6,604 nt of DNA. Origin: JBFJVD01 sp041624375. Lineage in GTDB: Bacteria > Chloroflexota > Anaerolineae > Anaerolineales > E44-bin32. A model generated the notes under the pieces. It was not told where the DNA came from and did no database searches. It worked only from the letters and a program-made list of their open reading frames with translations. Below, piece by piece: positions 1 through 5,973 of the stretch. Numbering within the stretch: position 1 is the stretch's first letter; the number at the start of each line of letters is the position of its first letter. A program made the position numbers and the translations under genes. The stretch is taken from assembly GCA_041624375.1 (NCBI GenBank), contig JBFJVD010000172.1, positions 1 through 6,604 on the forward strand. Reading direction: 5' to 3'.

Positions 1-25
1 CCGAGGAGCCTCATCGAAAGCCTGC

Positions 26-50
26 AGCCCGGCGGATCTCCGGCCGGGCT
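26..50 (-). terminator. GC-rich hairpin downstream of the last lipoprotein gene, possible weak terminator
   Basis: AGCCCGGC (26-33) pairs perfectly with GCCGGGCT (43-50) around a 9-nt loop, about 60 nt beyond the stop codon at 111. A second, mutually exclusive pairing joins GAAAGCC (16-22) to GGCTTTC (47-53). No proper U-tract follows on either strand; the minus-strand side reads GCAGGCTTTC. An intrinsic terminator is therefore possible but weak. It could instead protect the transcript 3' end or serve a gene beyond the left edge. Confidence 0.35.
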
Positions 51-110
51 TTCGCTACCCCCTGCTGACGATACGGGAATACGGGTAAAAGGTCGCGGGT
101 CTCTGGACGC

Positions 111-1703
111 TCAGGGACGTCCCGGGCCTTCGTCCAGCCAGCCGATCAGGCGTGCCTCCGGCGGCGCCTCCAGGCGGCTCAGCGTCCAGCTCCGGGCATC
201 TGCCAGCCAGACCCCGGCTTCGAGCCCCGCATCGTCCTTGGTCCCAGCGCGGGTGAATGCCAGCCAGCGCCCGTCCGGGCTCCATGTCGGGCGGCTTTGC
301 CATGGCTCTCCGAGCCGTCCCAGCCAGATCGGTTCACCTCCGCCCGCCGGGAAGACGTAAAGCCCCGTCAGGCGCGGCGTCCGCTCCCAGACTGCGGCCG
401 CCAGCCACTGGCCGTCCGGGCTCCAGGCCAGATAGGGCGGCAGCCGCTCAACATCGAGCGGAACGGGAAAATCGAGCCGGCTTGCGCTCCTGCCGGCGAG
501 ATCGAAGACAAGGATGGCCGCGGTATCCTGGCCATCGAAGAAGCCGTGCGCCGTCCATGCAATGCGGCCACCCCCAGGCGCCCAGGCCGGCGTGCCCATT
601 CGAGCCAGGGCATCAGCATCAGCCATTCCACCGAGCGCGTAGCTGAGTCCGTAGGACTCGATCGGGAAGGGTTGGTTTCCGCGGCCATCTTCGTGGATCC
701 ATGCCCGGCCGTCATTGTCGTAGGCAATCATCCCACCGAGCGGCGAGGCGGCAGCCAGCGTGTGCGCTGGTTGACCCGGCGCGAGAAGGCGATAGCCCCC
801 TCCATCGATTCGGACGACGCCAACCTCGCCCGGCGATTCCGGCAAGCGATTCTCGATCGACTGTGAATAGAAGATCACGAGTTCGTTCGAGGCCGGCCAG
901 AAATGCGGCAGGCGTTCGAGTCGATCCTCAGTTTGGACCAGCGGCGACACCTCGCCGGTCATCAGATCGACCCGCCAAAGCTCCCCCTCGGGTCGCTCAC
1001 CGGCCAGATCGGTGGGGAGCTGGCTGGTGATCCCCCAGCGTCCATCCGGAGAGACCGTCTCGAGTGGGAGACTTGCCAGCTGCTCGGCTTCACCCGCTGC
1101 ATTCACAGCAAAGGTTGCCTGTTCTGTATGATAGATAAGGCCAGAAAAGCGCCGGGCGTCATTGAGACGCCCGGCTCCTCCTTGTGGCGGTTCAGGCACA
1201 GAGCCCGGCCCGCCGTACCAGTCGCAGATGTCGATCGCCTCCGTGACCTGACCTACACCCACGTCGAAGGGCGCCAGGTTGTGATCGGTGCAATCCTGGT
1301 TCAGGCCGCACACAACCGCGTTTGAATACGACCCGCCAAGCGCGTGATCTTTCAGCCAGGCATAGGCCACATATTGGCCGGCCGGCAGCTCCAGCGTGTA
1401 GGCGGTCTGATTCTGGGCGATGTCCAGCGAGACCCATGATTCACCATCCGCTTCCTGGAAGTAGAGCGTCATTTCAGGGACCACCTCACTCGGATAGCAG
1501 AGCGTTCCCGCCACCGTACCCGACCCCGATTGAAGCGGGGGATCGGTCGGAACCGCTGCCGGCGGCGGATTTGTGGGCGCCTGCGTCGGCGCGCTCGTGG
1601 GCGTGGGATTCTCGACTCCAAATACCAGTGTCCCGCAGGCGGCCAGCGCCAGGGCAAGCGGAGTGAATAACAGCCAACGAGCCTTCAGAACCGTCCCAAT
1701 CAT
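111..1703 (-). CDS. Lipoprotein with carboxypeptidase-regulatory-like domain and TolB-type PD40 beta-propeller
   Basis: This is a 530-residue exported lipoprotein of unknown substrate. The N-terminus has Lys/Arg, a hydrophobic stretch and a lipobox LAAC with the lipidated Cys at 23. A Pro/Thr/Ala linker follows (about 31-60). Residues 60-165 resemble a carboxypeptidase-regulatory/prealbumin-like beta-sandwich ending in DWYGG. Four cysteines here (69, 132, 138, 160) could form disulfides. Residues 185-525 look like a TolB-type propeller, with PD40-like repeats SPDGRWGI (218), AWAPGGGRIAW (373), AWSPDGQWLA (426) and TWSPDGRWLAF (473). Such propellers usually bind proteins or ligands and are rarely enzymes. 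I chose ATG 1703 because AGAGG lies 5 nt upstream; the longer frame from TTG 1730 adds nine residues without a good ribosome site. The gene lies 105 nt after the smaller lipoprotein. The frame is intact, and the function beyond surface binding or sensing is unknown. Confidence 0.9.
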   Translation of the reverse strand: MIGTVLKARWLLFTPLALALAACGTLVFGVENPTPTSAPTQAPTNPPPAAVPTDPPLQSGSGTVAGTLCYPSEVVPEMTLYFQEADGESWVSLDIAQNQTAYTLELPAGQYVAYAWLKDHALGGSYSNAVVCGLNQDCTDHNLAPFDVGVGQVTEAIDICDWYGGPGSVPEPPQGGAGRLNDARRFSGLIYHTEQATFAVNAAGEAEQLASLPLETVSPDGRWGITSQLPTDLAGERPEGELWRVDLMTGEVSPLVQTEDRLERLPHFWPASNELVIFYSQSIENRLPESPGEVGVVRIDGGGYRLLAPGQPAHTLAAASPLGGMIAYDNDGRAWIHEDGRGNQPFPIESYGLSYALGGMADADALARMGTPAWAPGGGRIAWTAHGFFDGQDTAAILVFDLAGRSASRLDFPVPLDVERLPPYLAWSPDGQWLAAAVWERTPRLTGLYVFPAGGGEPIWLGRLGEPWQSRPTWSPDGRWLAFTRAGTKDDAGLEAGVWLADARSWTLSRLEAPPEARLIGWLDEGPGRP

Positions 1704-1808
1704 GCATTCCTCTTGCATTACAGGCTTCAAACTGGGATTATTCTCATTCGGCCGCGTTGCATCCGTGTGGCAATGAAGTAACCATTTCGAAACGGCAGAT
1801 GGCCCTTG

Positions 1809-2477
1809 CTATGACTCCACAGCTCTCAGCGCTCGCAGCGTGCAAGCCACCTGATCCACCTGAGCGAGGTCGCCGAGTCCGGTCAACAGAATCGTTTTTC
1901 CCTCGATGAACGTCAACACCATCAGCACCTCCTTACCACGTGATTCAACCTGCCAGCGGATGGCCTGCAGGTCCCCGGCGAGCAGCCAGTGCTCCTCGCG
2001 CAATATCTGCTCGGCAGGCTCCTGCGATTGCATCTGCGCTGACCGTTCAAGCGCGGCCTCTTCGAGGTTCGAGGCATCCGTTCGGATGACCGTGATGTCC
2101 AGCTTGGCTCCGCCGGGTGGGATTCCCTCGCTGCCGGCTCCCGACGGCGTCCATGACGATGCGGTGACCGCATACGCCATGCCCTGCCGGCGGATCGCCT
2201 CGCTCACTTCGACCAGATGCCAGCTGGCCGGAAGATCGATCGCGAAACCGGCTTCTGGATCTCGATAGGTTTGGATGGCGTCCGAGAACTGGCACGCGAC
2301 CGGCGTGAACGCTGGCTCTAGGTCGGCGTCCGTCGGGGTGGCAACCTCTGGCGCGGAGGGGGTCGCAGAAGCTGCTGGCGGTGGAGGCGTAGCTGCGGGT
2401 GGGCCACCGCTGCAGGCTGCCAGCGCCAGGAGCAGCAGGCCTGCGAACTGCAACCCTACGAGTTTCATCGATGTCAT
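1809..2477 (-). CDS. Small lipoprotein with PsbP/Mog1-like domain
   Basis: This encodes a 222-residue lipoprotein. The signal peptide is short, with hydrophobic core GLLLLALA and lipobox LAAC, Cys at 22. A low-complexity Pro/Ala/Thr linker runs to about residue 55. The globular part (about 62-222) opens with QTYRDPEAGFAIDLPASWHL, a Y-x-D-P-x-x-G-F-x-x-x-x-P-x-x-W pattern typical of PsbP/Mog1-like bacterial surface proteins. Alternating hydrophobic strands follow, such as KLDITVIRT and VLMVLTFIEGKTILLTGLG. Cys62 and Cys211 bracket the domain and could form a disulfide. AGGAGG (2485-2490) is 7 nt from ATG 2477 but only 1 nt from ATG 2483, so 2477 is preferred; the longer form adds Met-Ala. The gene lies about 200 nt downstream of the kinase and upstream of the second lipoprotein. 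No enzymatic motif is visible; a ligand-binding or envelope role is inference. Confidence 0.88.
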   Translation of the reverse strand: MTSMKLVGLQFAGLLLLALAACSGGPPAATPPPPAASATPSAPEVATPTDADLEPAFTPVACQFSDAIQTYRDPEAGFAIDLPASWHLVEVSEAIRRQGMAYAVTASSWTPSGAGSEGIPPGGAKLDITVIRTDASNLEEAALERSAQMQSQEPAEQILREEHWLLAGDLQAIRWQVESRGKEVLMVLTFIEGKTILLTGLGDLAQVDQVACTLRALRAVES

Positions 2478-2484
2478 CGCCATT

Positions 2485-2490
2485 CCTCCT
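2485..2490 (-). promoter_or_regulatory. Strong Shine-Dalgarno of the small lipoprotein gene
   Basis: Reads AGGAGG on the minus strand, 7 nt before ATG 2477 and 1 nt before ATG 2483. It is the strongest ribosome site in the window and decides the start in favour of 2477. Confidence 0.75.
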
Positions 2491-2686
2491 TTCCAGTGGG
2501 CCGATGAGCGTCCCGACTTCTCCTGATAGGAATCCTCCCGAGGGCGAGCTGCACTGGCCTTCCATGCACCGCAGGGGGCAACCAGGTCTGGCCCGCATGA
2601 ATGTGCTCAGTTGGGGGGATGGCACCTTACCCTCAATGCATCGGAGCGGCAGTGCTTCGACGGTTATCGGAAGCGCGTTCGCCGAA

Positions 2687-3598
2687 TCATGTGGCTGCCG
2701 GCAGGCGCATGCTGACCACCGTCCCTCGCCCTTCCCTACTGCGCAGTTCTATTCGCCCGCCGTGGCGCTCGACGATCGCGCGGACCAACGACAATCCGAG
2801 CCCGCTGCCGCTCACGGCGCGCGCCTGCTCGCCGCGGAAGAGTTCCTCCCAGACCAGGCCCGTTTCGTCCTCCGGGATGCCGATGCCGGTATCGGCCACC
2901 TCAACCACCACAGTGTCGCTGTCCTCAAATGCTCGCAGCTCCACGGTGTCTCCAATCCGGCTGAACTTCAACGCGTTGTCCAGCAGGTTGTAGATCGCCA
3001 GAAAAAGCAGGTCGCGGTCTCCGAACACGCTCGGGAGCGGCCACGGCGCCTGGGGGATGGTCAACGTCAGGTTGCGGCCATCCGCGACCGCCAGTTCCTG
3101 ACCTGCGTCGTAAACCTCCTGGAGTAACCCGCCGACATCCAGTGGGCTTTGCTCTTCGAGTGGACGCGCTTCAAGTTCAGCCAGCTTGCGCAGGTCGGCC
3201 GTGAGCCGGCTCAACCGCAGGATCTGTGCCTGGATGCTGTCGAGCGCGTCGCGTTCAGCTGCCTGTGCCCCGGGAAGGTTAGCCAATCCGGCACGGATGG
3301 CGGTCAGTGGGTTCTTAAGCTCGTGATCCAGCCGGCGCAGAAAGCGCCGGCGTTCTTCGACCGCTGCCGATTGGGCGCTGACGCGCGCCGCCCGTTCCCT
3401 GCGCCTGGCCCACGTCGACCCCAGCAGGAGCAGCACAGAACCGGCCACCAGCGCAACGCCAGCAATGGCAACCGCCGACGCCAGATCCATCCTCAAATAC
3501 AGGATCATGGCGCCCCGCTCGGTGCCCCGCAGCCAGGTGGCGAGCGCGGCATCCCCCAGCAGAACGGCCAACGGGATGAGCCAAAGGACGCGATTCAC
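2687..3598 (-). CDS. Membrane sensor histidine kinase with minimal sensor region
   Basis: This 303-residue kinase should autophosphorylate on His and pass the phosphate to the response regulator encoded just upstream. Two transmembrane helices (about 4-21 and 38-61) flank an external loop of only about 16 residues. WARRRERAAR follows, a positive-inside anchor. The HisKA H-box is LDHELKNPLTAIR with His92. The ATP-binding domain has N-box YNLLDNALK (203-211), G1 DTGIGIP (236-242), F-box WEELFRG (250-256) and G2 GSGLGLSL (264-271), so all catalytic boxes are present. No HAMP or PAS domain is seen; the helix linking TM2 to the H-box is about 30 residues. The start is GTG at 3598, overlapping the regulator's TGA as GTGA, with GAGG 7 nt upstream, so translation is probably coupled. 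The stimulus is unknown and could be sensed in the membrane or through a partner, perhaps a neighbouring lipoprotein. Confidence 0.95.
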   Translation of the reverse strand: MNRVLWLIPLAVLLGDAALATWLRGTERGAMILYLRMDLASAVAIAGVALVAGSVLLLLGSTWARRRERAARVSAQSAAVEERRRFLRRLDHELKNPLTAIRAGLANLPGAQAAERDALDSIQAQILRLSRLTADLRKLAELEARPLEEQSPLDVGGLLQEVYDAGQELAVADGRNLTLTIPQAPWPLPSVFGDRDLLFLAIYNLLDNALKFSRIGDTVELRAFEDSDTVVVEVADTGIGIPEDETGLVWEELFRGEQARAVSGSGLGLSLVRAIVERHGGRIELRSREGRGTVVSMRLPAAT

Positions 3599-4311
3599 CC
3601 TGGCGCCTCGACCTCACCCACGAATCGGTAGCCCTGCCCCGGCACCGTCTCAATGTAGATCGGTTCTGCCGGATCGTCTCCGAGCACGCGCCGCAGCTCG
3701 GCGATGCGCGTGTCGACGGTGCGCGTGCCGGCTGGGTAATCCCATCCCCAGACCGCATCCAGCAGGCGATCACGGGTGAGCAGTTCGTCCGAGTGAGTCA
3801 TGAGGTACTCGAGCAAGTTGACGGCTTTCGGGGTCAGCAGGACCTCATCACCGTCCAGCCGCACCCGGCGCGAAGCACGATCCAGGGAGAGGGCTCCACT
3901 GGTCAGCTGGGAGGCGCTCGAGAGCGGCGGCTGGCCGCTGCGCGCACGGCGCAGGACGGCCCGAATGCGCGCAGCCAACTCCTGCGGATCGAAGGGCTTG
4001 TTCAGGTAATCATCGGCCCCTTCTTCAAGCGCCATCGCTCGCTCCGACGATTCGCCCACTTGCGTGAGCAGAATGATCGGTGTCCAGTTTCCTGCCGCGC
4101 GCAACTGGCGCAGAACCTCGCGCCCGTCGAGCTCGGGCATCAAGACATCGAGCACCAGGACGTCCGGCCCATGCGCCTCGACCTGGTCGAGGGCCGCCGC
4201 CCCATCATGCGCCACCTGGATCTCGAAACCGGCTCGTTGAAGAAACGGCGCCAAATTGCGTGTGATGGCCTGCTCGTCATCTACCAGCAAGACCAGTGGC
4301 CTACCTTCCAT
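3595..4311 (-). CDS. OmpR/PhoB-family response regulator
   Basis: This 238-residue DNA-binding regulator is the likely partner of the overlapping histidine kinase. The receiver domain (about 5-122) has the acidic pair Asp11/Asp12, phosphoacceptor Asp55 in LVLDVLMPELDG, Thr83 in ILLTQ and Lys105 in NKPF, so it should be phosphorylatable. A short linker leads to an OmpR/PhoB winged-helix domain (about 138-232) with LTPKAVNLLEYL, ELLTRDRLLDAVWG, the recognition-helix region RTVDTRIAELRRVLGDD and the closing wing YIETVPGQGYRFVG. The length is normal for the family. ATG 4311 is chosen because AGGAG lies 7 nt upstream and the receiver fold begins straight after it. A reading frame open to 4410 adds 33 non-homologous-looking residues and crosses the hairpin. 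The last base triplet overlaps the kinase GTG. A perfect hairpin just upstream of the ribosome site suggests translational or transcriptional control. Target genes are unknown. Confidence 0.96.
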   Translation of the reverse strand: MEGRPLVLLVDDEQAITRNLAPFLQRAGFEIQVAHDGAAALDQVEAHGPDVLVLDVLMPELDGREVLRQLRAAGNWTPIILLTQVGESSERAMALEEGADDYLNKPFDPQELAARIRAVLRRARSGQPPLSSASQLTSGALSLDRASRRVRLDGDEVLLTPKAVNLLEYLMTHSDELLTRDRLLDAVWGWDYPAGTRTVDTRIAELRRVLGDDPAEPIYIETVPGQGYRFVGEVEAPG

Positions 4312-4318
4312 CTCCACA

Positions 4319-4323
4319 CTCCT
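4319..4323 (-). promoter_or_regulatory. Shine-Dalgarno of the response regulator gene
   Basis: AGGAG on the minus strand, 7 nt before ATG 4311. It fixes the start at 4311 and lies 1 nt from the base of the hairpin at 4325-4345. Confidence 0.7.
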
Positions 4324-4324
4324 A

Positions 4325-4345
4325 CCCGTGCGCGCTGCGCACGGG
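4325..4345 (-). promoter_or_regulatory. Perfect 9-bp inverted repeat/hairpin beside the response regulator ribosome site
   Basis: CCCGTGCGC (4325-4333) and GCGCACGGG (4337-4345) are perfect complements around a 3-nt loop. The 3' arm in the minus-strand RNA ends 1 nt before the Shine-Dalgarno AGGAG. No U-run follows, so it is not a canonical terminator. It could be a 5'-UTR structure that affects ribosome access or mRNA stability, or a DNA operator, perhaps for autoregulation. The stem is seen directly; its role is inference. It lies in the 119-nt gap after the DUF3052 gene. Confidence 0.45.
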
Positions 4346-4430
4346 GTTCGAATTGCCGCGCGGCCGGTCTGCCAAACTTGACGTTCGATCCAAGCTCCGC
4401 CCAACGGCAATGATCGTCAGGCTCCGGCTG

Positions 4431-4850
4431 CTATCCACCCCGATCGCGGTCCCTGACTGGAATCACCAGCTTCAACCCCGACCAGGTGGCATCCACGGCC
4501 GCGACCTTGACGTCGACAAGCCCCAGGGCCAGGGCGGCTTCCCGAACCTCGTTTTCGGAGAGATCGGATTGCACGCCGGAGGCTTTCTTCGGCCATGAAA
4601 CCCAGATCATGCCGTCCGGCGCGATGGCGCGCGCATACCGTGCCAACCCGGCCCGCATGTCGGCTTGATTGGTGAAAAACAGGTGCAGGAGATCCAGCGG
4701 ACCCGTAGCCTCTTCTACGACCTGAACGCCCTCCGGGAGCGGACCGAGCAGATCCCAATAGTCGGGTGGGCCGCCAATGATTGCGATCCGCTGTCCGGGC
4801 TTGATGCCCAGCTTCTTGATGAGCGGCGTCCCGGAATAACCTGCTGTCAT
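4431..4850 (-). CDS. DUF3052 family protein
   Basis: This 139-residue protein has the appearance of the DUF3052 family, whose function is not established. The characteristic N-terminus is TAGYSGTPLIKKLGIKPGQR. It is followed by IAIIGGPPDYWDLLGPLPEG, DLLHLFFTNQADM and the strand DGMIWVSWPKKASG, then a C-terminal ELGV-like region LGLVDVKVAAVDATWSGLKL. The alternating strands and helices resemble a small Rossmann-like fold, perhaps a reduced methyltransferase-type fold, but I see no complete SAM-binding motif. There is no signal peptide or membrane helix, so it is probably cytoplasmic. The ATG overlaps the stop of the preceding gene as ATGA, with GGAG 6 nt upstream, so the two are likely translationally coupled and may act together. 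The length is typical of the family. Family assignment is confident from memory of the family; function is not. Confidence 0.88.
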   Translation of the reverse strand: MTAGYSGTPLIKKLGIKPGQRIAIIGGPPDYWDLLGPLPEGVQVVEEATGPLDLLHLFFTNQADMRAGLARYARAIAPDGMIWVSWPKKASGVQSDLSENEVREAALALGLVDVKVAAVDATWSGLKLVIPVRDRDRGG

Positions 4851-5911
4851 GCGCCGCTCCGCTGGGAACCCGCCGGATCGTGCTCGGGATCTAGCGCACC
4901 AGTCTCGTGAGGCTGGAAGGCCGGATCTTCACCAAGCACCAGCGCTTCCGCTTCCAGATACTGTTCGTTCATCGCCGCCGTCTCCAGGTAGGTCATAAGC
5001 AGCCGCTCGATCGGTACCGTCTGCTTAACGAGAAAGGCATGCTGCTGGGCGCTTTTGCGATCGAAGTCGGCCAGGGCCCGTGCAACGCGCAGACTAAACG
5101 TCATGGAAACCAGGCCACGAACCTGACGCCGGCGCCAGCCTTGCTCGGCGCCCGCCCCGCGATACAACACGACCTGTGTCAGGCCAAGGCGGGCGAAAGC
5201 GGCTCGCACGAAGGCCAGCCGATGGAGCAGGTAGCGCCGGCGCAGCTCTCGCGTGCCCTCTCCTTCGAAGATGTCTGGCGTACGAGGGATTCGGTCACGG
5301 AAGCGCAAGAGACCCATCTCGGCCAGCACGATCTCCATACCCTTCATCCACTCCCCCGAACGCCGGTTGAGGACCGTAAGCTCGGCTGTACGCCGCTCGA
5401 GATCGCCCAGGCCATGCTGGCCCAGGTAGGCGAGCAGATCGTCACAAAGCGCAGACGGGCCTCTGCGACTTGCCCAATTGATGGAGGCTTCTGATCCGGA
5501 AAAGCTGGCGTGCGCGGCGAGCCAGCGGTCAGCCTCCCCCGCCAGGGCAGCTATCCGCCGCTCGGTCTGGCGCTGCGCCTCGAGCGAGGGCTCGATCGCC
5601 TTCCAGGCCTGAAAATGGGCGGCCTGCTCACGTAACTCATCCACTTGCTCATCACCCAGGCGGGCCGCATTCGGCTCAAACTGGTAGCGGACCACATCTT
5701 CAATCGGAACGTCCCAAGCCTTGCCCGTATCCTCAAAGGCGGTGATCCGCCAGCGGAACATCCCGTGTTCGACCTGAACCTGCTCAACGGTGCCCGGTGT
5801 GCGCCGTGGATCGAGCAGTCGACAGTTGTTGCCGGGCACCAGCAACGCCAGCTCGCCAGGCACGAAGGCCTCATCGGGCGCCATCTCAGGATCACGTTGA
5901 TATACGCTCAA
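4847..5911 (-). CDS. Uncharacterised protein with candidate C-terminal ADP-ribosyltransferase-like domain
   Basis: I do not recognise a named family. From TTG 5911 the protein is 354 residues, with no signal peptide or membrane helix. Residues about 17-80 look like a small beta-rich domain, with ELALLVPGNNCRLLD and MFRWRITAFEDTGKAWDVP. Residues about 88-135 are charged and helical. The C-terminal part (about 245-330) has VVLYRGAG with Arg251, SMTFS with Ser269, Thr271 and Ser273, and YLEAEALVLGED with Glu320 and Glu322. That order and spacing match the R, S-T-S and E-x-E motifs of R-S-E ADP-ribosyltransferases, so NAD-dependent transfer is possible but inferred. The frame is open to GTG 6046. 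I prefer TTG 5911, which has GGGAG 8 nt upstream, because the extra 45 residues lie largely in the repeat region. ATG 5884 is a third option, lacking a good ribosome site. The TGA overlaps the DUF3052 ATG. Coding status is confident, the enzymatic call moderate. Confidence 0.85.
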   Translation of the reverse strand: MSVYQRDPEMAPDEAFVPGELALLVPGNNCRLLDPRRTPGTVEQVQVEHGMFRWRITAFEDTGKAWDVPIEDVVRYQFEPNAARLGDEQVDELREQAAHFQAWKAIEPSLEAQRQTERRIAALAGEADRWLAAHASFSGSEASINWASRRGPSALCDDLLAYLGQHGLGDLERRTAELTVLNRRSGEWMKGMEIVLAEMGLLRFRDRIPRTPDIFEGEGTRELRRRYLLHRLAFVRAAFARLGLTQVVLYRGAGAEQGWRRRQVRGLVSMTFSLRVARALADFDRKSAQQHAFLVKQTVPIERLLMTYLETAAMNEQYLEAEALVLGEDPAFQPHETGALDPEHDPAGSQRSGA

Positions 5912-5973
5912 TTCGACCGCTCCCGCGTTTGTCGGATAGAGCCAAGCGGCGGCACCCTCGCCCGGCAATCCAG

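Noticed and set aside
114..123. GGGACGTCCC palindrome at the end of the large lipoprotein gene
   Set aside because: It is within or at the edge of the coding sequence and cannot form a hairpin with a usable loop; a 10-bp GC-rich palindrome is expected by chance.
297..866. Plus-strand 189-codon frame inside the large lipoprotein gene
   Set aside because: It lies antisense to a clear PD40 propeller lipoprotein and has low-complexity shadow composition and no recognisable domain.
2047..2625. Minus-strand 192-codon frame overlapping the small lipoprotein
   Set aside because: It is a shadow frame, Arg/Pro/Ser-rich with no motifs. The overlapping lipoprotein has a signal peptide, lipobox and strong ribosome site.
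2484..2686. Gap between kinase and small lipoprotein examined for promoter, small gene or terminator
   Set aside because: No -35/-10 pair with acceptable spacing, no stem followed by a U-run and no small open frame with a ribosome site other than the lipoprotein's own.
4312..4410. Response regulator frame open upstream to 4410, adding 33 residues
   Set aside because: The receiver domain begins right after ATG 4311, AGGAG is ideally placed for that start, and the extension crosses the hairpin with no family-like sequence.
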